Below are positions 1-7,884 of a stretch of 11,752 nt of DNA, one piece after another. Every line of letters begins with the position of its first letter. Position 1 is the stretch's first letter. The translations under genes were made by a program, and so were the position numbers. The DNA lies in the NCBI GenBank assembly GCA_004151065.3, contig NWUY0303909797.1, positions 1 through 11,752 of the forward strand. The letters run 5' to 3'. The stretch comes from Larix sibirica (taxonomy: Eukaryota > Streptophyta > Pinopsida > Pinales > Pinaceae). The notes beneath the pieces were generated by a model. It did not search any database. It saw nothing but the letters and a program-made list of their open reading frames with translations, and was not told where the DNA came from.

Positions 1-859
1 TGCCTGATTTTTCAGTTTTCTATTGCATCTAACGCGCCAAAAGTGACCCTCATTAGCTTGCACATGCCCATTATTATTCTCTATATAGGGCCCCAACCAC
101 CCCATTTATTGTACAAAAAAATTGTATCTTCAAATTGTATAACTTCATTTATTACCAGTGTCGACACTTCATGCAATAATCCATCTCTTTTATGGACGTC
201 AAGGGATCCATTTTTTTGTGTAGCAACAAAAAATATTGCAAACACCTTCAAATGTAGGGAATATTTTTGGGGGGAGAAATTCTTAGTATATATTATAGAG
301 AGAGATGTTGTTATTTCATTATAGATACCTTGAGGCCTCTTGTACCTTGTTTTTGGCTTCTTACTTGACACAAATAAAGTACTAGTGATATGTAATCTTG
401 TAGGTGAAATTATGCTCTCGCTCGTGCTCTCGGTATCAAATATAATAGATATTGGATTGTACCTCTTTTAATACACAAACCATCCTATCCATAGCATACT
501 AATCTGATTGTTGAAAATATTCCAAAGAATGGTCCTTCAAAACTATGCTATCCAAATATGGCATGGAATTATCTCTAATGGTAGAGAGGAAAACTTTGAT
601 GACATATCATCAACCATACTCTTATATATCATATCCAAATTACTCATCATCAAGTCCTTAAGATGGGATTCATTGATATCAATACAATTTTCTTCTTGGA
701 GTTCTTACAGGTCCTCTTTTCCTTGCAACAATTCTCTACCAAGAGAAAACTCTTCATATCCATAACCCAATTCCTAATGAATTTCCTATGACACAAAATG
801 AATACATGAATTAGGTCGCTTCTCCCACTGAACTTTGCAACAATTGCAAAACCCATAAC
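1..859. other. AT-rich stretch without a supported gene
   Basis: No gene could be supported here. Short open frames of 85-106 codons exist on both strands (for example 81-371 minus, 508-765 plus, and 650-970 minus running into the next repeat). They overlap one another on opposite strands, show no recognisable domain, and no convincing exon structure was found around them. The sequence is ordinary AT-rich plant-like intergenic or intronic DNA. A long intron cannot be excluded from sequence alone. Confidence 0.6.
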
Positions 860-1500
860 AAGAGGAGGCATGATTGTGTGACTATGGGTGGTAGAAGCAT
901 AGATATTTCCATCAAGAAAATCATTCTTGATGTGGAATAATTCATTCATAAGGGGCAATCCATTTTCCAACCATTCATGACAACAAATTAACCCTTACTT
1001 TTGTCACTAGTGTGGTGATTAGCATTACATTCTAGGCAATGAAAGTTGTAATGGATGTGATGGATCGACAAAAAACTTCACATTGTCTCTAGTCTCATTG
1101 TTTTGAGGAGTGAAACACTAAGTTAGAATAGCTATAAGCTCATCAATGCTTCTCTTCCCTAAACTATATGTTACAATTTGCAATTTGGACTTGTTCTAAA
1201 TCATGAAAGTGGAAGAAACGTGGATGCATGAATAAGTTTAGGGAAGTAATATTTTTTATCGTCAACACACTAAACCATGGAAGTGAAGGAAACTTAATGC
1301 AGGAATAAAACAAATAAATCATGAAAAGATAATAGTCCCATGCCAAACGCTTTCTATCATCCAACTCCATGTAACTTCAAAAAAAACCAAAAAAATCCAT
1401 TAGAAATACAAGATACTGTAATGTATAATATTGAATTATTTTTTAGTTAAAATTTATTTACATTCAAATAATGTTTATTAATTTTTGGAGAGAATTCATT
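860..1500 (+). repeat. Diverged direct repeat, copy A (partner at 9695-10402)
   Basis: This block matches the sequence at about 9695-10402 in the same orientation. Anchors seen in both copies include TTTCCAACCATTC (965 and 9803), a stretch around CACTAGT followed by ATTCTAGG (about 1007-1036 and 9841-9872), CTAAATCATGAAA (1197 and 10072), GTCAACACACTA (1261 and 10139) and ATCCAACTCCATGTAACTTCA (1358 and 10240). Order and spacing agree, with many substitutions and several indels, so the pair is old. The left edge is gradual; the right edge fades near 1500. Both copies contain a short minus-strand open frame in the same register at their left end, but stops break the rest, so no gene is called. 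The repeat could be a dispersed transposon fragment, an old segmental duplication, or an old LTR pair; the sequence does not decide. Confidence 0.75.
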
Positions 1501-1685
1501 AACATGAATGAATACAAACTCTTATGTCATCATATTCATGATTTTGCTACCCATACTCTACATGGCTTTCCCATATTATAGTAAAACAGTAGAGAGGATT
1601 TCGTGTTAAAGGTCACATGGTTCCTAGTGAAAATGAATTATTATATAAACAAAGAAAACGCATCAAATCTTAGATTTTTTCTTTT
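1501..1685. other. AT-rich spacer
   Basis: Nothing recognisable is seen between direct repeat copy A and the T-rich minisatellite. No open frame of note is present on either strand. Confidence 0.5.
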
Positions 1686-1814
1686 TCTTGCATTTTTATG
1701 TTAATGTTCTTGCTTTTTTTTATGTTATTTTGGTTAAAAATACTTTTGCTTGTCTTTTTATGTTAATTTGGTACTTTTGTTTGCTTTTTTAATGTTATTT
1801 TACTTAAAAATACT
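1686..1814. repeat. T-rich degenerate minisatellite, about four units
   Basis: Four imperfect units follow one another, each made of TTGC, a T-run, ATGTTA or ATGTTATTTT, and usually a GGTTAAAAATACTT or GGTACTTT tail. Unit length varies from about 23 to 38 bp. The two units ending in TTAAAAATACTT (around 1734 and 1804) suggest that a larger dimer was duplicated. This is most likely a slippage product with no coding role. Confidence 0.6.
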
Positions 1815-2664
1815 TATAAATAAAATAGTGTCTCAATAAAATCCATGTTTCAAAAATTCTTCATATTGATGATCTTCTTATGTAATTGTAAAGGATTTAA
1901 AATTGAATTCAATGTATTAGAAAAAAGAAGTTTACAGAACTATGAAAAAATGGACCTCAATCACATGTATTTATATTGTTATTTGTTCAATAATTTTTGT
2001 GTTTAAAAGAATTTTTTTAAACTAGTTTTTTATAACTAAATATTGTTTTGGTAGTTAAACTAATTTTTCTAAGACCATGAAAAGTTAATTGTTTTTCCCT
2101 TTTTTTCGAGAAAAACATATCGCAGTCCAAATTTATATTTCAAAATCTAAACCATATTATTCAATTATTTATTATATAGTCTTACATAAAAAAATTCAAC
2201 ATCAAATTATAGTATGGTTCTCATAAAAAAATGTAACAACTTCAAAATATAAAATTTTTTAAAAGTTTAAAAACTTGAAGAAAACCTCTTTATTTCAAAT
2301 TTCTTTATATTAAAATTGCTATACATCACCTCTTATAGACTATATTCTAAAATAACTTCAGTAAGTAACGACCAAGGCTTATTTACCATTCTCATGTATG
2401 ATATAATTCTATAGAATTATTATGCATAACTTAGTCCAAAAATTCATCTAAATAAATTTAAAATACATTCATACACAATTAATATAACAAAATATTCAAA
2501 ACTATTAATGATTTACGTAGTCCACCATTTCCTTTTTTATAATCAAACACTATGATATAAAAAGTAAAATTTCTTTTACCATGCATACACTACGACATTC
2601 CATAATTATACAACATAATCCATTTAAACTTATTAAATGGGAGCATGTCCTATTCACTTATATA
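1815..2664. other. Very AT-rich stretch without a gene
   Basis: About 850 bp of strongly AT-rich sequence with frequent stops in all frames. No open frame of gene length, tRNA-like box pair or transposon terminus was recognised. It ends in a short TA microsatellite (2658-2670) next to the 50-bp duplication. Confidence 0.6.
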
Positions 2665-2764
2665 TATATATTAAGTCTCATCCACTAACCATATCTTATA
2701 CACGCTATTTCACTTATATATTAAGTCTCATCCACTAACCATATCTTATACACGCTATTTCACT
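2665..2764. repeat. Exact 50-bp tandem duplication
   Basis: Positions 2665-2714 and 2715-2764 read identically base for base, starting TATATATTAAGTCTCATCC and ending CGCTATTTCACT. The first copy abuts a TA run at 2658-2670, which may have seeded the event. No mismatch was seen between the copies, so in this otherwise decayed region the duplication is probably recent, or it could be an assembly artefact. Confidence 0.92.
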
Positions 2765-2949
2765 TTGACAATTTTAGAAAACCCAATACATATAAACTAA
2801 ATATATATATGTCATTTCTTCTTTCCCCTTTCTTATACTTTTAAGACTTATTTATATAATTTAATTCGATCAGCCCAATCTAACCATTAATCATTCGCAT
2901 ATCAATTAATACAAGATAACTTATAATTTAACTTTTTTTTGCAAAACAC
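2765..2949. other. AT-rich spacer before the retrotransposon remnant
   Basis: AT-rich sequence with no recognisable feature. It grades into the more balanced composition that starts near 2950, taken here as the approximate left limit of the retrotransposon remnant. Confidence 0.4.
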
Positions 2950-3598
2950 AAAATTGTAATAGCAGGGGTAACTGACAGTCTTAAAAGCAATCCTAACACG
3001 TCTGCGCATGGATCAGTTAACAATAGTATAACTATCCGTCAACTATGACTTAACCAGCGAATTCTTAGTCACCTCCAAACGGATTGATCACCAACAGACT
3101 GATCTGGCTTGTTTATATGAATCCTATGTATATTAGTTACATAACCAACAGCATCTTGTTTTCGAAGTCTGAAATACATTCAGCAGGGTGCATAAATAAT
3201 ACATATATTTTGAGAGAGTTTTCTTTAAATACAGCGATATCACATCATATACAGAGCGTAAAATCATATCCCTTCTCCAGAGATCGAATTAATATTTAAT
3301 CTACAGAGAACACAGATTAAAATATTCAACCTACAGAAATCGAATGATACCCAAGTAATATGTCTATTCAAGTGAGGCATTCATATCTCACAAAGTCGCG
3401 AGAAGTTTGATGGTATATATATCGAATGTCTACAGTATCGACATCAAAATGAGATTGACCTATGTTTCGTTGGTTGCAGAAAGTCGACTGCCAACAATTA
3501 GTATTTTGTGATTAATACAGCCGACCTATGTAAATGCTTCAGTTATATGGATTTGAAGATACCCAACCTTTAATAAAAGTGTTGCTTTCCCGCAGAAA

Positions 3599-3760
3599 GG
3601 CACCCCAATGGCGTTGGAAGTAACCCCATTGGTGGTTAAAACGTGCTTCTCATCGGCATCATCGAGTACACTTCATCGGCCGTTGAAAGGTGCTCCCTAT
3701 TGGCATCGACTAACGCTTCTCGCCGGCATCGACTAAGGATTCCCGTCGGCATCAATCCGA
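3599..3760 (+). repeat. Degenerate 23-bp minisatellite inside the element
   Basis: The clearest units are three consecutive 23-mers at 3692-3714, 3715-3737 and 3738-3760, each with a C/T-rich start followed by GGCATC and ACTAA or a variant. Related, more decayed units precede them: 3645-3670 with CTTCTCATCGGCATC, 3671-3691 with CTTCATCGGCCGTTG, and 3600-3642 with CCCCAATGGCGTTGG and CCCATTGG. The array is GC-richer than almost anything else in the window. An open minus-strand frame (3636-3848) spans it, but this is expected of a GC-richer repeat and no protein family was recognised. Confidence 0.6.
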
Positions 3761-4637
3761 TTTTCTTGCTCGAATTTATTAAAGAAATTGTCTTATAATG
3801 CTTTATGGGTGCTTTTATTAATGGGGTCGATGGTTCTCTCTTTTCCATATTAATTGTATTGTATTCTTGTCAATATTGATTCATAGTGACAATATTATAT
3901 TGGTTGACAGGGTAAAGTAAAAATATGTGTGGTCCATGCATGGTCGCTGGCCATTATGAGTTTGGTCGATAGAATCATAATTATATTTAGCCTCCAGTCT
4001 ATAATTAAGTCGAGTCTTTAACTTTGATCAAATTGTCAATATTCACTTGATAAAGAATATGGTCGATGGTCAATTCTTAGCTTGTTAAGTCGATTGAGTC
4101 ATTAGCTCTGATGTGACTCTTCTTCCACGGGAGGTGAAACGTGAGTCTCTTGTAGGCAAGCGATCTTCCCTACTTTTGTAAAATAAGTCGGTCGTTAGCC
4201 GACTCTCTAAGTCAAGTCACTTGAACTTCAAGTAGTCGGTCCTAACCATGAGCAGGAAGCATAAGATCTTGCAAGCATTTTACATCCTCACAGTAAACGA
4301 AACGTTGATGAACATTCAAGTAGCCGCTATCCTAAGTCACATAGAAAAGAGCTTAACTATGGATGATGACACAAAGAACAATTGAACTGATCGAGTCCCC
4401 TTGGTGCAGAAAGACAGAAGAACTTCGTGGATGGTGATTGCAGAAGTTGAAAGCAGAGACACGGTGCAGAAAGAGAGTCAAAAGACATCCATATTATCCA
4501 TTGAAGATGAGTCTGACTAGTTGAGTATACGGTGAGGCTTCACCGACTGTTACTTGATTGAAGGTAGATACTAAAGAATCATACATCTTGGGTGTTTTCT
4601 GCATGTTTGTTCGCTTCGAGGACAAAGCAGAATTTGT

Positions 4638-4649
4638 GGGTAGGGGAGA
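4638..4649 (+). promoter_or_regulatory. Polypurine tract of the LTR retrotransposon
   Basis: The run GGGTAGGGGAGA is all purine except one T and ends exactly where the TGTTGG terminus of the LTR begins. In LTR retrotransposons the polypurine tract primes plus-strand DNA synthesis and sits immediately 5' of the 3' LTR. Its position fixes the element as plus-oriented and identifies the following LTR as the 3' copy. Confidence 0.72.
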
Positions 4650-4884
4650 TGTTGGAGGGACCCTTTGGGGCCCTTAGTTGTCATCATTTACTTATATTAT
4701 GTAATCTAATTAAAGAAACAGTTGGAGTGGGTGTAACCGCTCCAACCACATATATGATGTATAAATAAACCAATCAAGATGAATACCATTCAACTTAACG
4801 TTTGGTGCTACTTCTTGTTCGTTTGATGGCTATGTGTATGTTTAATATCCGCTTGAATGTGATGTGAAAGTCCAGCTTTCAACA
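4650..4884 (+). mobile_element. 3' LTR of a retrotransposon, about 235 bp
   Basis: The LTR starts TGTTGGAGGGACCC directly after a polypurine tract and is proposed to end at TTTCAACA, giving the short terminal inverted repeat TGTTG/CAACA and the canonical TG...CA ends. Inside, a TATA box lies at 4760-4769. The short length fits a compact LTR family. The 3' end is less sure than the start: the last part of the LTR is involved in two duplications, and a second CAACA occurs at 4912-4916. No matching 5' LTR was found, so a target-site duplication could not be tested. An alternative is that the LTR ends earlier, near 4800, and the rest is flanking DNA. Confidence 0.62.
4760..4769 (+). promoter_or_regulatory. 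TATA box in the LTR
   Basis: TATAAATAAA lies about 110 bp into the LTR, a usual position for the U3 promoter of a plant LTR retrotransposon. Transcription would then start near 4790-4800. An AATAAA hexamer overlaps it (4764-4769) and could contribute to polyadenylation, though this is only inference. Confidence 0.55.
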
Positions 4885-5116
4885 ATATGCCATTTTTATA
4901 AGTCCAGCTTTCAACAATATGCCATTTTTATCTTGTTTTCTCTTTTCCGACATGACGATGAGGTAGGTAAAAGTGAACCTGGAGAGTTTTTTTCTCTATT
5001 ACCTTCCACTATAGTCACCCTCATTCAAAAGAGAGATAGTTGAGAAAGGTTTTTCTCTATTTGTTTCCCACCCCCACCCTCATATTGGAGGGTCCAAGTA
5101 GGGAGATTAGAACATA
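4827..5116 (+). repeat. Tandem duplication across the LTR edge, copy 1
   Basis: This 290-bp unit begins TGGCTATGTGTATG inside the LTR, passes through the proposed LTR end at 4884, and runs to GAGATTAGAACATA. It is followed head-to-tail by copy 2. The copies differ by only a few substitutions (for example GAGGTAGG against GAGGTGGG, and GAACCTGG against GAACGTGG), a 32-bp internal duplication found only here, and a missing ACCCTC found in copy 2. Each copy holds a hairpin-capable GAGAAA-GGTT-TTTCTC (5042-5057 here) and a C-rich CCCACCCCCACCCTC run. No open reading frame is conserved between the copies. Confidence 0.93.
4868..4931 (+). repeat. Exact 32-bp tandem duplication containing the LTR end
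   Basis: Positions 4868-4899 and 4900-4931 are identical, each starting AAGTCCAGCTTTCAACA and ending GCCATTTTTAT. The 32-mer carries the last bases of the proposed LTR plus 15 bp of downstream DNA. Copy 2 of the larger duplication has the 32-mer only once (about 5157-5188). The event therefore postdates the large duplication, or was lost from copy 2. Confidence 0.93.
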
Positions 5117-5380
5117 TGGCTATGTGTATGTTTAATATCCGCTTGAATGTGATGTGAAAGTCCAGCTTTCAACAATATGCCATTTTTATCTTGTTTTCTC
5201 TTTTCCGACATGACGATGAGGTGGGTAAAAGTGAACGTGGAGAGTTTTTTTCTCTATTACCTTCCACTATAGTCACCCTCATTCAAAAGAGAGATAGTTG
5301 AGAAAGGTTTTTCTCTATTTGTTTCCCACCCCCACCCTCACCCTCATATTGAAGGGTCCAAGTAAGGAGATTAGAACATA
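5117..5380 (+). repeat. Tandem duplication across the LTR edge, copy 2
   Basis: This 264-bp copy follows copy 1 without a spacer. It starts TGGCTATGTGTATG and ends TTAGAACATA. Relative to copy 1 it lacks the extra 32 bp and carries six additional bases (ACCCTC) in the C-rich run near 5330-5344, which accounts exactly for the length difference. Its first part is an orphan LTR tail: it has the LTR end but not the LTR start. Identity is high (only a handful of substitutions noticed), so this duplication is much younger than the other repeats in the window. Confidence 0.93.
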
Positions 5381-5724
5381 CGTATTTTATTTGTACTCAT
5401 TTTGAAAAGATATAAATATAAAGAATAAAAAAATTAAATTTAAAAAAAAATATATGACATGGATTGACACCCAAAATAATCTACATTATTAAGCTATACA
5501 TAATCTAAACTTTTCACAAATACATTTGACATCAATGTAATTAAATATTGATCTTTATAACATGGAAATGCAACATATAACACATCATTACAAGCTTTTT
5601 TTCAACTCTCTCTGGTTCATATAAACCATACATAAACAAAGGCCACATGGTGGCTATGTCCATGCATTATTTTCAAACATATCTTTGAAGCAACAACAAG
5701 TCTGTGATACGCTTGGAAAATTGT
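5381..5724. other. AT-rich stretch with an A-rich tract, no gene
   Basis: Directly after the tandem duplication comes an A-rich run at about 5408-5455, including AAAAAAATTAAATTTAAAAAAAAA. It could be a decayed tail of a retroposed element, but no SINE or LINE body was recognised next to it. The rest is plain AT-rich sequence with no open frame worth reporting. Confidence 0.45.
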
Positions 5725-5806
5725 AATTTTCAGTAAAAACATGAAGAAGGAAGCATTAAGAAGCATTAATTTTCAGTGAACCATAAGCATTAAGAGGGAA
5801 GCATAG
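5725..5806. repeat. Imperfect 43-bp tandem repeat
   Basis: AATTTTCAGT occurs at 5725-5734 and again at 5768-5777. Each is followed by a version of GAAGCATTAAG or ATAAGCATTAAGAGGGAAGCAT. The second copy is shorter and diverged. It is a small duplication with no other visible function. Confidence 0.55.
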
Positions 5807-6444
5807 ACCAATCATAGTTTTCCGGATGTTGCAGAAAAAGAAGATCAATGATGACATCAGCGAACAATAATTGCAATGTTGCAATAGGAACTTTAAAAAA
5901 TTATGAACTCGTGATTATTATTTTTTTGTAAAACGGCACTAACCAATAATAGTGAAAAATGTAAACATATGGCAAATTGTCTTTATTTCGCGTTAGAGTA
6001 TTTTACATAAAATTAAATATATAAAACCATTAATAAGTATAGTGTAAAGTAAATAATAACCATTCAAATTTATAATGAAACATAAACCACACAGTAAGCT
6101 GAGACAAGGATTTTCTTGTGAATTAAGAAAAGACACAAATATAATCTTGATGGAATTAGCAAATGAAAATTTTCATTATTGCAAAACGTATTGTCTAATC
6201 AGTTCATTACAATAGATCTGATACTGCAAATCTATTGGACACCTTTTAATAAGTGTCATTGTTAGGCACTATATTTTTTCTAAATGCATTTGTATACGCT
6301 ATCGATATATTCTCAAATCCTTTTTTTCCATTAATAGAAATGGTTGGAAATAGATGACTAAGAACATTGCAAAAAGTGTTTCTTTGGACTATGATGTTTG
6401 ATCTTTTTTTCAATCAATGTATTTATATACACAGTGATCATTTA
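5807..6444. other. AT-rich stretch without a gene
   Basis: About 640 bp with stops in every frame and no recognisable domain, RNA gene or transposon end on either strand. Confidence 0.55.
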
Positions 6445-6985
6445 TGAGGATGCAAAGAGCAATAGACACAATATAAGGTATGCTAAAATGGCATTTGAAA
6501 TTGCATATAAAGGGGAAATAAATATATAAAGAGGGAAGGGAAAAGATACATGCAATTTATTATTGCATTCAATCTTCTACCTCTGTTATTTTTCCACTCT
6601 TTATGTGTTTATTGAGTGAAGGACGAAAAAAAATGAAATTGGATCATAGCTATTGGTAAATTTTTACATACCATAATGCAAATTTGTAGAACTTACTTGC
6701 GGTTATCGGTAGTGAACTAGTATGGTGATAAGAAATATAGAATAAATCTATGCCTTTTATGTAGTCAGCAATGGACTGCAAGGATGGAGAAAAAAACAAT
6801 AAACATAGTGTAAGTTCTAGCAAAATGGCTTCTGAAATTCCATTAAAAAGATGACATAAATGTTTTATCAAGAGAAGGGAAACATCGGTTTACCTCTTTG
6901 CTACATATAACATTGTGTTGTTGTCTTCTTTTATCATTTTCCTTGGGTTTTCCCTTTTATCTGTTTGTTGAGATTAAACACAAGA
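6445..6985. repeat. Diverged tandem repeat pair, about 340-bp spacing
   Basis: The sequence at about 6449-6620 resembles that at about 6780-6985. Matching blocks in order are GGATG followed by an A-rich stretch with AATA(G/A)ACA, then (G)CTA(G)(C)AAAATGGC with TGAAATT, then GAAGGGAAA, then a TTTTCC...CTTT...TGTTTATTGAG or TCTGTTTGTTGAG block. Similarity is modest, with many substitutions and indels. The 250-odd bases between the two segments are not visibly duplicated. A minus-strand open frame of 73 codons (6650-6871) overlaps the right copy but shows no known motif. Confidence 0.45.
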
Positions 6986-7450
6986 AAACTTAATTCAAAT
7001 TTCGTAGGTTGTGGAAGATGTGTATACACTAAAATGTAAAATTGTATTAATTACCAATGACAGGGATTGTTCAAAACAATAGGGGAGAAGCATTTACTAA
7101 GTATGTAAACCAAATTTTGAACCTATACACTCCATTTCTAGATTTTGAATTTTTTTTTTTTTACTGCAATAAGATGTTATTTTTTATTGCATTTTGGAAA
7201 GATTGAAGGTACTCAAGTTCTAGTCTTGGTGGTAAATATAAAAAATTGGCTTTATATGGTCCTTAGATGTTTCATGAACCTCTTTGATTCCTATATTTTT
7301 GAGTGGCAGCCTGGGTGGTTATCATCCATGTTACAAACAACAATATTCTCTACAATCTCAAGTAAACCCATTTTTAAAATGCCAACTCTGAATGCAATAA
7401 AGGTAGACCCTTAGACTTAGTCTTTGGAAATCAATCCCTGTGAAGATAAA
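6986..7450. other. AT-rich stretch with a 13-T run, no gene
   Basis: A 13-base T run is at 7150-7162. Downstream, 7145-7414 is open on the plus strand for 89 codons, and part of the same segment (about 7290-7400) is also open on the minus strand. Neither translation was recognised and the plus frame opens with the poly-T tract, so no gene is called. The segment 7300-7410 is somewhat richer in G and C and would be the first place to look for an exon in transcript data. Confidence 0.45.
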
Positions 7451-7740
7451 AGCATAAAAATGAGGAGCAATTGGAATTGAAACCCACTAACCCAGAGAGC
7501 TTGTTACAAGCCTGAAACCAAGTAAAATTAATCAGCCAAGACCACATGCAAAGATTCATTATGGTGGCATGTCCCAAATAACTAGTGCTAGAAAGGATAG
7601 AAGAAAAAAATGAGGGGAAATTGGACATGAAATCCAGTTACCTAAAGGATTGAGCATAATCTTCAAACCAAGAAGTCTTAAGTGTCATCTAACTCAATTT
7701 GAGCTTTGAGCATATGTGAATACCAAACTATCCTAAATGG
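7451..7740. repeat. Diverged tandem repeat pair, about 150-bp period
   Basis: The stretch at about 7455-7525 (AAAAATGAGGAGCAATTGGA..., ending CTGAAACCAAG) recurs at about 7605-7673 (AAAAAATGAGGGGAAATTGGA..., ending TTCAAACCAAG). A weaker match continues for the rest of each 150-bp unit. The first half of the unit is the better conserved part. The copies are old and carry no shared open frame of note. Confidence 0.5.
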
Positions 7741-7884
7741 AGCTTAGTCCCTTAATTTCTTATGAGCATTAAGATCAATGCAACATTGCCCTCTCATAGA
7801 GTTGTTTGTATGCATGTGATTTAATTGAGAATTAAGGCACACGATTGGATTTCAATGCCCCATTATTTTTTAATAGGTCTCTAT

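Larger units (their letters stand above)
2950..4649 (+). mobile_element. Internal 3' region of an LTR-retrotransposon remnant
   Basis: This segment lies directly upstream of a polypurine tract and an LTR, and its base composition is visibly less AT-rich than its surroundings, so it is read as the 3' internal part of a plus-oriented LTR retrotransposon. No gag, protease, reverse transcriptase, RNase H or integrase sequence could be read in any frame, and stops are frequent. Just before the tract (about 4609-4662) the plus strand reads VRFEDKAEFVGRGDVGG, which resembles the FEDK...GG tail commonly found at the end of plant Ty3/gypsy polyproteins; this is a weak, inferred match. No 5' LTR was found in the window, so the element is either 5'-truncated or a non-autonomous derivative. 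The left boundary at about 2950 rests only on composition. The region also carries a 23-bp minisatellite and scattered GTCGA motifs. Confidence 0.5.

Noticed and set aside
81-371. Open frame on the minus strand and its overlapping plus-strand frame at 43-324
   Set aside because: The two overlap almost completely on opposite strands, neither translation shows a recognisable motif, and the length is near chance expectation for this composition.
650-970. Minus-strand frame containing HIKNDFLDGNIYAST, faintly like a pentatricopeptide-repeat segment
   Set aside because: The resemblance covers only about 15 residues, the paired frame in copy B (9569-9862) does not strengthen it, and the neighbouring sequence is full of stops.
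3636-3848. 70-codon minus-strand open frame
   Set aside because: It lies over a GC-richer 23-bp minisatellite, which explains the absence of stops; no domain is seen.
2950-4649. Search for a 5' LTR or primer-binding site matching the LTR at 4650-4884
   Set aside because: No second TGTTGGAGGGACCC-like start or matching LTR tail was found upstream, so a complete element is not claimed.
4827-5380. Reading the two roughly 264-290 bp copies as a pair of LTRs
   Set aside because: They are directly adjacent with no internal region, and their ends are not TG...CA.
5408-5455. A-rich tract as the tail of a SINE or LINE
   Set aside because: No element body or flanking target duplication could be recognised; the tract is interrupted and may be simple AT-rich drift.
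7145-7414. 89-codon plus-strand open frame
   Set aside because: It begins with a poly-T tract giving a run of phenylalanines, part of it is also open on the opposite strand, and the protein is not recognisable.
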